This document shows, in pieces, positions 35,122-42,885 of a DNA stretch of 64,000 bases. Numbering within the stretch: position 1 is the first letter of the stretch; the number at the start of each line of letters is the position of its first letter. The DNA comes from Pseudopelobacter sp964542535. Lineage in GTDB: Bacteria > Desulfobacterota > Desulfuromonadia > Geobacterales > Pseudopelobacteraceae. The notes under the pieces are model-generated. The model did no database searches, was not told the origin of the DNA, and was given only the letters and a program-made list of their open reading frames with translations. The stretch spans positions 79,983 to 143,982 of the forward strand of contig CAZIUE010000012.1 in NCBI GenBank assembly GCA_964542535.1. Direction: 5' to 3'. A program made the position numbers and the translations under genes.

Positions 35122-37797
35122 ATGTTAAAGAACAAATTTTTCTCCCTCCTGATACTGGTTTCAGTACTTTTGTCACTGATTTCGTATCTCCTGAATTTAT
35201 ATTCCGATTGGCTGTTTTTCGGCGAAACGGGATTCACATCGGTCTTTACCACGACACTGTACGCAAAAGCAGTGGCCGGTTTGCTCTTCGGCGGATTCTT
35301 ATTCCTGTTTTTACAGATAAACCTTCACGTTGCGAACAGGGTAGCGTTTCCTCCGTCCGGCATGCACTTCCTGGGGGGTAGCAACCTGGGGATAAACCGG
35401 GATCAAGCTATTCGCCTTATAAAACCGGTCGGCATGCTCGTCAGTTTCGTCCTGGCGCTTCTTGCGGGCAATCTGGGCGCCACGAAATGGGAAGATCTGT
35501 TGTTTTTCGCCAATCGCCTGACTGTTGGAACCGTGGATCCGCTCATCGGCAAGGATGTGGGCTTCTACCTGTTCAGTCTGCCGCTTTTGGAGGCGGTCAA
35601 GGGGGTCTCGGGCTTTGTCATTCTGGCCGCGGCGGCATTGGTAACCGCGGTGTATTATGTTCGCGGCGGCATACAGCTGACCGAACGGGGTGTGGCGATT
35701 GATGAAAAAGTTCGCCGACATCTGGCGGTTCTGGTGGGGATCTTCGCGTGCGCTATCGCCGCGGGCTTCTATCTGGACAGCTTCAAGCTGCTGTTTGCCA
35801 ATAACGGCGCCTTTTATGGCGCGGGATACGTGGATGTCAACTCACGACTGCTGACCTACAGAGTTCTGACGTTCCTGACACCACTGGCGGGAGCCATGCT
35901 GGCGATCGGGATCTGGAAAGGAGCCTGGCGTATGGCGCTGCTGGCGCCGGCCACTGTGGTTGCACTCTACCTGCTCGGCATCCGCGTCTATCCGGGGGTT
36001 CTTCAGAAATTCAAGGTCGCGCCCAACGAGTTGGCCCTTGAAACGCCCTACATTGTGAATAACATTAACGCAACCCGTTTCGGTTACGATCTGGAAAAGA
36101 TCGAGACGGTACCCTTCGATGTTGATACGCAGCTTTCCGCCGCCGATATAGCCAACAACGCTGCAACCATTAAAAACATCAGGCTCTGGGACCATGCCCC
36201 GCTACTGAAGACCTACAGCCAGCTGCAGCAGATCAGAACCTACTACAAGTTTTTCGATGTGGATAATGACCGCTACATGGTGAACGGCCAGTACACCCAA
36301 GTCATGCTCTCGCCACGCGAACTCTCCTACGCCGATCTGCCCAGCAAGAACTGGATCAACGAGCGCCTGATCTTCACCCACGGTAACGGCATCACGTTCG
36401 GTCCGGTCAGCAGAATCAGCAAGGAGGGGCTGCCCGAGTTTTTCGTCAAGGACATTCCGGCCGTCAGCCTGGCCGACATCAAGGTAAACAGGCCTGAAAT
36501 CTATTTCGGCGAGATGTCCAATGAGTATGTGATCGTCAAAACCAACGTACCGGAGTTCAGCTATCCGACCGCCACCGGCAATATCAATACAACCTATGCC
36601 GGCACAGGCGGGGTGCCGATGGATTCGTTCCTGAAAAAAGCGCTCTTTGCCGCAAAATTCAGAACGGAAAAGATCCTGCTCTCCTCGGATATCACCAAGG
36701 AGAGCCGCATCCTTTACAACCGCAACATTAATGAACGAATCAGAACCATAGCGCCTTTCCTCCATTTTGACAGCGATCCCTACCTGGTTGTGGACCACAA
36801 GGGAAGGCTCAAATGGATAATCGATGCTTACACCCACTCAACCCGGCTCCCCTATTCAAAGCCGCTCAAAGGCGGCATCAACTATATCCGGAATTCAGTC
36901 AAGGCGGTTGTGGACGCCTATGACGGTTCTCTTGGCTTCTATATCAGCGACCCGGATGACGTCATACTCAAGGTTTATGCTCGGATTTTCCCGAAACTCT
37001 TCAAGCCGATGACGGAAATGCCGGACGACCTGCGCCAGCACGTTCGCTACCCTCACCATCTGCTGCGGATCCAGGCGGCCATGTTCGCTACCTACCACAT
37101 GACCGACCCCAAGGTTTTCTATAACAAGGAAAACCTCTGGGAGATACCCGTGCTCGGCGACAAGGCGATGGAGCCGTATTATACGATCATGAAGCTGCCG
37201 GGTGAAAAAGTAGAGGAGTACATTCTGCTGCTGCCGTTTACCCCTTCGAAGAGGGACAACCTGGCTGCCTGGCTTACGGCACGCTGCGATGAGCCGCAGT
37301 ACGGAAAAATCCGTGCCTACACATTTCCGCGTGACCGTCTGATCTACGGGCCGAAACAGATCGATGCTCGGATCAACCAGGATTCTTTTATATCCCAGCA
37401 GTTGACCCTCTGGAGTCAACGCGGCTCCGAGCCCATTCGGGGCAGTTTGCTGGTGATACCGATCGAAAAGTCGCTGCTCTACGTTCAACCGCTCTTTCTT
37501 GCGGCAGATAAAGCCGGTCTGCCGGAATTGAAAAGGGTTATTGTCGCTTTCGGGGATCAGCTGGTCATGGAGGAAAACCTGGAGCTGGCGCTGCAAAGAC
37601 TTTTCGGCGGCAAAAAAGCCGCGGATGCCGCAACCGGGGAAGTCATTACAGACACGAAAGCAACCCCAGGCATACTGGCTAAAGAGGCCATGGGCATCTA
37701 TGAGAAAGCAACCAGTCTGCAACGTCAGGGCAACTGGGCCGCCTATGGCGAGGAATTGAAAAAACTGGAGCAGATCCTGAAGAGGCTGGCGCAGTAG
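35122..37797 (+). CDS. UPF0182 family large membrane protein
   Basis: An 891-residue protein of the UPF0182 family of unknown function. The first 280 residues contain about seven transmembrane segments with the conserved LYSDWLFFGE near the start; the remainder is a large extracytoplasmic domain with ALETPYIVNNINATRFGYDL, LSPRELSYADLP, LIFTHGNGITFGPVS, IYFGE and RYPHHLLRIQ, all family marks. The C-terminal 60 residues look helical. GGAGG five bases before 35122 selects that ATG over one 27 bases upstream. GC is lower than the flanks. Confidence 0.9.
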   Translation: MLKNKFFSLLILVSVLLSLISYLLNLYSDWLFFGETGFTSVFTTTLYAKAVAGLLFGGFLFLFLQINLHVANRVAFPPSGMHFLGGSNLGINRDQAIRLIKPVGMLVSFVLALLAGNLGATKWEDLLFFANRLTVGTVDPLIGKDVGFYLFSLPLLEAVKGVSGFVILAAAALVTAVYYVRGGIQLTERGVAIDEKVRRHLAVLVGIFACAIAAGFYLDSFKLLFANNGAFYGAGYVDVNSRLLTYRVLTFLTPLAGAMLAIGIWKGAWRMALLAPATVVALYLLGIRVYPGVLQKFKVAPNELALETPYIVNNINATRFGYDLEKIETVPFDVDTQLSAADIANNAATIKNIRLWDHAPLLKTYSQLQQIRTYYKFFDVDNDRYMVNGQYTQVMLSPRELSYADLPSKNWINERLIFTHGNGITFGPVSRISKEGLPEFFVKDIPAVSLADIKVNRPEIYFGEMSNEYVIVKTNVPEFSYPTATGNINTTYAGTGGVPMDSFLKKALFAAKFRTEKILLSSDITKESRILYNRNINERIRTIAPFLHFDSDPYLVVDHKGRLKWIIDAYTHSTRLPYSKPLKGGINYIRNSVKAVVDAYDGSLGFYISDPDDVILKVYARIFPKLFKPMTEMPDDLRQHVRYPHHLLRIQAAMFATYHMTDPKVFYNKENLWEIPVLGDKAMEPYYTIMKLPGEKVEEYILLLPFTPSKRDNLAAWLTARCDEPQYGKIRAYTFPRDRLIYGPKQIDARINQDSFISQQLTLWSQRGSEPIRGSLLVIPIEKSLLYVQPLFLAADKAGLPELKRVIVAFGDQLVMEENLELALQRLFGGKKAADAATGEVITDTKATPGILAKEAMGIYEKATSLQRQGNWAAYGEELKKLEQILKRLAQ

Positions 37798-37847
37798 GGG
37801 TACAACAACGGCCTTGGGCCGAACATCACGCAGAGGAGCAGAGAAAG

Positions 37848-38801
37848 ATGAAAAAACGTATCGTCAGAATTTTCACGGTAATGGCAGCCATCATGATGCT
37901 GTCGGTCACGGTTCTTGAGCTGAATGCGGAAGCCCGGGCTGGTGGAAGCCGTTCCTCGGGCAGCCGTGGTTCGCGCAGCTATTCCAGACCGGCATCAAAT
38001 TACTCCCAGCCGAACCAGACACGTCAGCAACAAGCTGCTCCTGCCCCCAGCCCATTGCAACAGCAGGCGGGCGGCGGTTTCCTGAGGAGCATGGCCGGCG
38101 GTATCATGGGGGGAATGCTGGGCAGTATGCTGTTCAGCAGTTTTGCCGGAGCAGGTGGCGGAATGGGCGGTTTAGGAGGTGGCGGTATCGGTCTGTTTGA
38201 AATTATTCTCCTGGCCGGTTTGGGCTATCTGATCTACCGGTTTATCAAGAAAAAAAGGGAACTCAGTCCGGCAACCCCCTCCGGGCAGGGAGGCTATCAA
38301 CGGGAAAACGTAACCCCGATTTCTTACGGATACCAAGCCGAAGTACCGGCTTCAAGTGATGTGGAGAGCGGACTGTCCCATATTCGCCAGATGGACTCTG
38401 CTTTTGACGAAAGCCGTTTCAACGACACGGTAATGGACATCTTCTTCAGAATCCAGGGGGCCTGGATGAATCGTGATCTTGCACCGGTGTCCTCACTCCT
38501 GACCGACGAGATGAAGCAGATATTCCAGAAGGATATGTACCGGTTACTGCGGGACAGGCAGGTCAACAGACTGGAAAACATTGCAGTCAGGAAAGTTGAG
38601 ATCGCAGAGGTATGGCAGGAATCGGGCCAGGATTACATCACCACCCTGATCTATGCGAATTTGCTCGATTACACGACCGATGACGCCACCGGTGCGGTGG
38701 TGTCCGGCAGCAAGTCGGAACCGGTCAAATTCGAAGAGCACTGGACCTTTACCAGGCCTGTCGGCAACAACCCGTGGCGCCTGTCGGCAATCAACCAATA
38801 G
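37848..38801 (+). CDS. Tim44-like domain protein with signal peptide
   Basis: A 317-residue exported or membrane-anchored protein. It has a signal peptide, a Ser/Arg- and Gln-rich linker (about 30-75), a Gly/Met-rich region GGIMGGMLGSML, a transmembrane helix near 115-135 with KKKRE after it, and a Tim44-like domain at about 175-317 beginning FNDTVMDIFFRIQGAWMNRD. Role in bacteria unknown. AGAGGAG precedes the ATG. It follows the UPF0182 gene by 50 bases and is probably co-transcribed. Confidence 0.82.
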   Translation: MKKRIVRIFTVMAAIMMLSVTVLELNAEARAGGSRSSGSRGSRSYSRPASNYSQPNQTRQQQAAPAPSPLQQQAGGGFLRSMAGGIMGGMLGSMLFSSFAGAGGGMGGLGGGGIGLFEIILLAGLGYLIYRFIKKKRELSPATPSGQGGYQRENVTPISYGYQAEVPASSDVESGLSHIRQMDSAFDESRFNDTVMDIFFRIQGAWMNRDLAPVSSLLTDEMKQIFQKDMYRLLRDRQVNRLENIAVRKVEIAEVWQESGQDYITTLIYANLLDYTTDDATGAVVSGSKSEPVKFEEHWTFTRPVGNNPWRLSAINQ

Positions 38802-39245
38802 ATGGATGGTTCGGAAGCGTCATAAAGAAAGCGATCCTGATCCTGTTGATTGGACTGGCGATTTGGCATTCGTGCTGGCCATGCAGGTGCAAAACGCTGG
38901 CGCCGGACCGGGGGATTCACGACACAGGAGCCTGGTCTACTGAGGCAGCAGACCATGAAACATCTTGTTTTCAGGATGGTATCGTAGAGTAAACGAGTCA
39001 ATTATTACTGTCATCGGCAGTACGATCCTGGTTTTGGAGATAGCATGATCGTACTGCCGAAACCAGTTTTGGTAGCCATTCCCATCTGTCTGGCGATTCC
39101 GGCCACAGAGTTTGTCGAGGCCAGAAGGCTTCTTATCGGAGTAAAGGAAATAGTTGTGAGGCGAAATACCTCTGGTCTCCGATGATCTTGGCGGCTATCA
39201 ACGCCCGGAAAGTCAGAGGAGTCGTCGACAAGGCGCCAGAGGGTC
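38802..39245. other. Intergenic region with a strong hairpin
   Basis: About 440 bases without a supported gene between convergent genes. A short frame at 38774-38992 has a hydrophobic stretch (KKAILILLIGLAIW) but overlaps the Tim44-like gene out of frame and has no ribosome site. The minus-strand end of this region reads like degraded coding sequence but matches nothing I know. See the separate entry for the hairpin. Confidence 0.5.
39015..39066. other. 13-bp perfect hairpin with possible pseudoknot
   Basis: CGGCAGTACGATC (39015-39027) pairs perfectly with 39047-39059 around a 19-base loop. The loop begins CTGGTTT, and AAACCAG follows the stem at 39060-39066, so loop and tail can pair as an H-type pseudoknot. 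Could be a terminator, a small RNA domain or the end of a lost mobile element. Confidence 0.5.
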
Positions 39246-40307
39246 TCAATCGGTGTGTTGACTTTTGGAATGCCGGTCAGGATTCTCGTCCCCCAGATGG
39301 TCCAGAAGCCATGAAAAAGCCTCTAAAGCGAGTGGGCCGACAATGATGCCGGTGAGCCCGAGAGCGGCTATTCCGCCGATGGCGCCGATGGTCACGGTCA
39401 GAATCGACATCTGTCCACCACCTGCCTTTGCGAGCAGCGGGCGCGTGACGTTGTCCATGGTACCGATGATGCCACCGCCGAGAGCGATCAGAATCAGCGC
39501 CTTCCCCCATGAACCGGTGATTGCCAACCAGACTGCCACCGGGAGCCAGACGAGGGCTGTGCCGACAGCTGGCAGAAGGGCGCCGATCGCCATGAGTGAG
39601 CCGGCGATAAATGGCGAGGGGAGCCCCATGATCAGAAAGATTATTCCGCCGGCCACCCCCTGTAGCAGGCATGTTCCAGCTACCCCCCAGAACAGCGACG
39701 AAGCACTTGCGCCGAGTCGCTCGAAAAGCGGCTCAAGTCCGAACCGTGACGGCAGTGCCCTGACAACCCGCTGATACCAGTATTCCCCGTCTTTGCAGGC
39801 AAAATAAAAGAGACCCAGGAAAGCGATTGATGCGAAGAGAAAGCCACCCGCTCCCACAGCGGCGGAAGTAGCCAGATTGCTGAGCAGGGCGACGGCCTTT
39901 TTACCGTACTCGGTGGCATAGGTAACAGCCACCTGTTCGTCCAACTCGTAGCTCGCCAGATAGCGATGCACGGCGTCGGGCAGGGGCAAGCGGTCGACCA
40001 GCTTCCACACCGCTTGCAGTGAAAAATCAAGCGAAAACTGCTGCTCGAATGCTTGATAGCTCCTGGCGGCCTCGTAGGCCAGTTTCCCGCCAAGGAAGGA
40101 GAGCGGCAGAATGCCTGCAACAGTCACCAGTAGTACCATGAGTCCCGCGGCAACGGCTGCTGAACAGTGACGGAGAGTTTTCAGGTAGAGCGGACGCACT
40201 ACCCGGGCCATGATCAGCGCCCAGATGAATGCCGGCATGAAGGGGAGGAAAACCCAGCCGGCAAGTGTCGTGACAAAAACTATTCCCGTAATCGCGAAGA
40301 AATGCAT
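39246..40307 (-). CDS. AI-2E/PerM family membrane transporter
   Basis: A 353-residue integral membrane protein of the AI-2 exporter (AI-2E, formerly PerM/DUF20) family. About eight transmembrane segments; the conserved C-terminal core shows GIIFLIMGLPSPFIAGSLMA, GALLPAVGTALVWLP and LLAKAGGGQMSILTVTIGAI, with GLTGIIVGPLALEA at the end. Members export autoinducer-2 or act as ion antiporters; the substrate here is open. Confidence 0.85.
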   Translation of the reverse strand: MHFFAITGIVFVTTLAGWVFLPFMPAFIWALIMARVVRPLYLKTLRHCSAAVAAGLMVLLVTVAGILPLSFLGGKLAYEAARSYQAFEQQFSLDFSLQAVWKLVDRLPLPDAVHRYLASYELDEQVAVTYATEYGKKAVALLSNLATSAAVGAGGFLFASIAFLGLFYFACKDGEYWYQRVVRALPSRFGLEPLFERLGASASSLFWGVAGTCLLQGVAGGIIFLIMGLPSPFIAGSLMAIGALLPAVGTALVWLPVAVWLAITGSWGKALILIALGGGIIGTMDNVTRPLLAKAGGGQMSILTVTIGAIGGIAALGLTGIIVGPLALEAFSWLLDHLGDENPDRHSKSQHTD

Positions 40308-40692
40308 GAGAACACCGGTTCCCGTCTTTTTACGAGTCCTTACCTGTTGACGATTCCTTTCTGAAATCAGCCATTGAGAGAAAACCGACGTGACATCATC
40401 AGCCTGAAAACCATTTCCGATTGATGCGGGACAATACTACTGAGTATTTCGCTTTGTCAATTTGTACCCCTTGCCTTTTCTATTGGCCATGGTCTCGGCG
40501 GCGCGGCCGGGGTTGCCGTTTTCTCCCCGTTCCATCATCCTCACCTGTTGTTTTTAGATTCATTAAAAAAGTGTTGACATATTGTCAGTCAGCAATTAGA
40601 ACACCATTTCATGTGGGCGGTTTCGAGGGTTGTGCGCGGAAGAGGCATCAACGCTCCGAACGACATTCGGCAGCATACCTGAGGAGGACAAG
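40308..40692. other. Intergenic region upstream of the small PAS gene
   Basis: About 385 bases without a supported gene between divergent genes. It contains the start signals for the PAS gene (see next entry) and an A/T-rich stretch at 40550-40610. Nothing else recognisable. Confidence 0.5.
40574..40602 (+). promoter_or_regulatory. Candidate promoter of the small PAS gene
   Basis: TTGACA (40574-40579) lies 17 bases before TAGAAC (40597-40602). A TGACA-N3-TGTCA inverted repeat at 40575-40587 overlaps the -35, a possible regulator site. Confidence 0.4.
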
Positions 40693-41034
40693 ATGAGTGA
40701 TTTGAGCAAGGTTTGGGATAATCTGAACACCGCGGTAGTTGTGTCCGATCCTGTTTTCAACGTAATCTACGCGAATCAGCGGGCTTTTGATCTCTTCGAT
40801 GAACTGAAGATCGCCGGCCTGGAAGTCGGCAAGAACATGGCGGCCTGTCATAAGCCGGAAACCATGGTAAAAATGAAGGAAATTTACCAGAGTTTTGCTG
40901 AAAAGAAGAGCAAAATCAATTATTTAACCATGGAAGGCCCTGAAGGGACCCTTACCATCGTCAATGTCCCGTTCTATGAGGGGGATGCCCTGGGAGGTGT
41001 TGTGGAAATGGTGTTTGAAAGTTCTTTGGCCTGA
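40693..41034 (+). CDS. Single PAS-domain protein
   Basis: A 113-residue cytoplasmic protein that is essentially one PAS domain: LNTAVVVSDPVFNVIYANQRAFDLFDEL at the start, MAACHKPETMVKMKEIY in the helical middle, and two closing strands, TLTIVNVPFYEGDALGGVVEMV. No output domain. GAGGAGG five bases before the ATG is a strong ribosome site, so it is likely well translated. A role as a small signalling adaptor is inference. The YHS-like gene follows 114 bases later. Confidence 0.75.
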   Translation: MSDLSKVWDNLNTAVVVSDPVFNVIYANQRAFDLFDELKIAGLEVGKNMAACHKPETMVKMKEIYQSFAEKKSKINYLTMEGPEGTLTIVNVPFYEGDALGGVVEMVFESSLA

Positions 41035-41148
41035 TGGTGAAGAGCGGCATACCCTCCCCTTTCCGGGGGGCACGCGGTGCGCGGAAATCGTGCTGACAGT
41101 ATTCGCTTTTTTCGGATTACGCAGGTAAAACCATGAAAGGAGGGCGGC

Positions 41149-41538
41149 ATGAAAGGGATACTTAACGCTGACCCCTACGGAAAAGTGACGTTACAAGGAT
41201 ACGATCCCGTTGCGTTCCATACCAGTGGTCGCGCGATGAGGGGAAATCCGTCGATACTGGCTGAATACGGGGGGTACAAGTACCTTTTCTCCTCGGAAGA
41301 AAACAAGGGGCTTTTTGAAAAGGATGCGGAACGCTATCTGCCGGCTTATGGCGGCTTCTGCGCCTTTGGGGTCTCTCTGGGAGTGCTGTTCCCCGTGGAG
41401 ATCGACACCTGGGAAATCATTGACGGCCGCCTGATTCTTCAGTTCAACGAGTTCTTCAAGCAGGAATTCTCAAAAGAACAGAGCGCCAACATCAAGAAAG
41501 CAGATGAGAACTGGATAAAGCTGTCCGAGCATCAGTAG
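41149..41538 (+). CDS. YHS-domain-like protein
   Basis: A 129-residue protein resembling YHS-domain proteins: DPYGKVTLQGYDPVAFHTSG, then YGGYKYLFSSEENKGLFEKD and AERYLPAYGGFCAFGVSLG. The pattern 'GYDPVAFHTSG ... F.S..N...F..D...Y.PAYGGFCA' matches a group often found as lipoprotein or free YHS proteins, thought to bind metals or be membrane-bound redox partners; here there is no signal peptide. AAAGGAGGG precedes the ATG. Confidence 0.72.
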   Translation: MKGILNADPYGKVTLQGYDPVAFHTSGRAMRGNPSILAEYGGYKYLFSSEENKGLFEKDAERYLPAYGGFCAFGVSLGVLFPVEIDTWEIIDGRLILQFNEFFKQEFSKEQSANIKKADENWIKLSEHQ

Positions 41539-41610
41539 TACCCCTTTCGTGACGTGCCGCGCAGGGAGATGCGCCCATGGCTCCGGATTCATCCTGAAAA
41601 CGGCAGGTAA

Positions 41611-41735
41611 CCACGGATTGATGCGGATACACACGGATACATCGGTTGATGCATGGGAAGAAGCCGCCACCCTGTCGATGAATGATGTTGTGGCCGGTTT
41701 TCCGGATTTTATCCGCATTTATCCCATGTATCCGG
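41611..41735. repeat. Degenerate inverted repeat of GGAT-type motifs
   Basis: Copies of a CACGGATAC-like word at 41611-41643 face TATCCG-type words at 41703-41735, giving a loose inverted repeat in the 296-base gap before the tRNA gene. No gene is supported here. Confidence 0.35.
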
Positions 41736-41834
41736 GTTTCAACTGCTTTTGTACAGATTCATCCGCCATCCCTGGCGTCCGGACCATCTTTCCTGTTGAC
41801 AAAACTCATCGAAGCGGTTAAGAAAGTGGTTCTT

Positions 41835-41911
41835 CGGGATGTAGCGCAGCCTGGTAGCGCACCTGCTTCGGGAGCAGGGGGTCGCTAGTTCGAATCTAGT
41901 CATCCCGACCA
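41835..41911 (+). tRNA. tRNA-Pro (anticodon CGG)
   Basis: A 77-base cloverleaf with encoded CCA: acceptor arms CGGGATG and CATCCCG, D-loop AGCCTGGTAGCGC, anticodon stem CCTGC/GCAGG with loop TTCGGGA (anticodon CGG, reads CCG), and T-loop GTTCGAATC. A terminator follows at once. Confidence 0.96.
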
Positions 41912-41920
41912 TAAAAAATA

Positions 41921-41954
41921 AGGGGTTACGCCGTACGGTGTAACCCCTTTTTTG
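41921..41954 (+). terminator. Terminator after tRNA-Pro
   Basis: A 12-bp stem with one G-T pair (41921-41932 with 41937-41948, loop GTAC) is followed by six T. Confidence 0.85.
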
Positions 41955-42060
41955 TTTGTTCCGCACTCACTGTCGTTCCGGGTACCCCGACTCCCCGAAG
42001 CAGGAGGCTGGGGGTGACGAACGGACGCCGGCCGGCGGAAACGCCGAACCCGGTCGTGGA

Positions 42061-42336
42061 CTACTTCTTGTGGCATCCGCCGCAGGTCACCGGTCCCTGT
42101 TTCATCTCCGTGTGACACCCCTTGCAGGTCTTGTGGGCCATGTCCTTGTCGAATCCGGAGATGGCGCCTCCGGCGGCACTGTCGTGGCATTTCTGGCAAT
42201 CCTTCAGCAGCTCCTGGTGGGCCTTGTGGGGGAAGGTTACCTTGCCGTTGAGGGCGGGAAAGGTGATCACATCTGAGGCAAAGGCTGGTACGGCGAACAC
42301 TGAGAGGGCAAACATGGCAATGAGGGCTCTTTTCAT
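42061..42336 (-). CDS. PpcA-family periplasmic triheme cytochrome c7
   Basis: A 91-residue exported cytochrome with a cleavable signal peptide ending AFA and three haem sites, CQKCH, CKGCH and CGGCH, plus axial-ligand histidines in FPHKAHQ and MAHKTCKGC. Spacing and the sequence FPHKAHQ...GFDKDMAHKTCKGCHTEMK match the PpcA to PpcE group that shuttles electrons from the inner membrane to extracellular-acceptor pathways in Geobacter. AAAGGAG lies before the ATG. Single gene. Which paralogue it is cannot be told. Confidence 0.92.
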   Translation of the reverse strand: MKRALIAMFALSVFAVPAFASDVITFPALNGKVTFPHKAHQELLKDCQKCHDSAAGGAISGFDKDMAHKTCKGCHTEMKQGPVTCGGCHKK

Positions 42337-42432
42337 CTGTTCATCTCCTTTGGGATGTGTGATGGTTCACGCTAGCGGATTGCTGGTCGAGTCCGGATCG
42401 GACGATCACTGAATACCTGACACTTTGTACCC

Positions 42433-42463
42433 GCGCCGAAAAAACCTCAAGTTTTTTTCGCGC
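42433..42463. repeat. A/T-core inverted repeat upstream of the cytochrome gene
   Basis: GCGC arms flank CGAAAAAAC and GTTTTTTTCG arms around a short centre, about 100 bases upstream of the cytochrome start on the minus strand. Could be an operator or a terminator-like hairpin; no gene ends here. Confidence 0.35.
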
Positions 42464-42657
42464 GCATTCGCGGCGCTCCGGGGCGATACTTCTCGCTGAT
42501 TGTGAGCCGCGGCTACCGGAACGGCGGCCCTGAAAATATATAACCTTTCATAATAATAGGAGTTTTTGCCGAAGACCGTCAGGGTATTTCGTCGTTCGTC
42601 CCGGGCCGGGCGTTCGGAAAGCGGCCACGGGTCAGAATTTTGTGAATCTTAAAAATC

Positions 42658-42685
42658 TTGCCATGCTTCTCAGTATATGTAAAAT
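42658..42685 (+). promoter_or_regulatory. Candidate promoter of ppdK
   Basis: TTGCCA (42658-42663) and TAAAAT (42680-42685) are 16 bases apart. Transcription would start near 42692, giving a leader of about 195 bases. Confidence 0.55.
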
Positions 42686-42691
42686 CCTACA

Positions 42692-42802
42692 GTTGCCTTG
42701 GGCAGCCGAGCCAGGGAATGCGGGGTGCGGCAACGGGAACAGGTCGCCGACCCAGCGTGCAAATCTCCGGAGACGATCCCGTACCGGCTTGACAGCCGGG
42801 GT
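42692..42802 (+). promoter_or_regulatory. Structured 5' leader of ppdK
   Basis: Starting where transcription is expected, GTTGCC (42692-42697) pairs with GGCAAC (42729-42734), GGGA (42735-42738) with TCCC (42777-42780) enclosing GGTC/GACC (42742-42752) and TCTCCGGAGA (42764-42773), then CCGGC/GCCGG follows. The remaining 80 bases to the gene are A/T rich. It matches no riboswitch I know. Confidence 0.4.
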
Positions 42803-42885
42803 TGAATGAAATACAAGTTTTAATTTGAATAAAAATGGTTGAAAAACACGAGCTATTCAAACACTGGTGAGGAGGATTTACCGCA

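Noticed and set aside
38774..38992. Short frame with a hydrophobic stretch after the Tim44-like gene
   Set aside because: Overlaps that gene out of frame and lacks a ribosome site.
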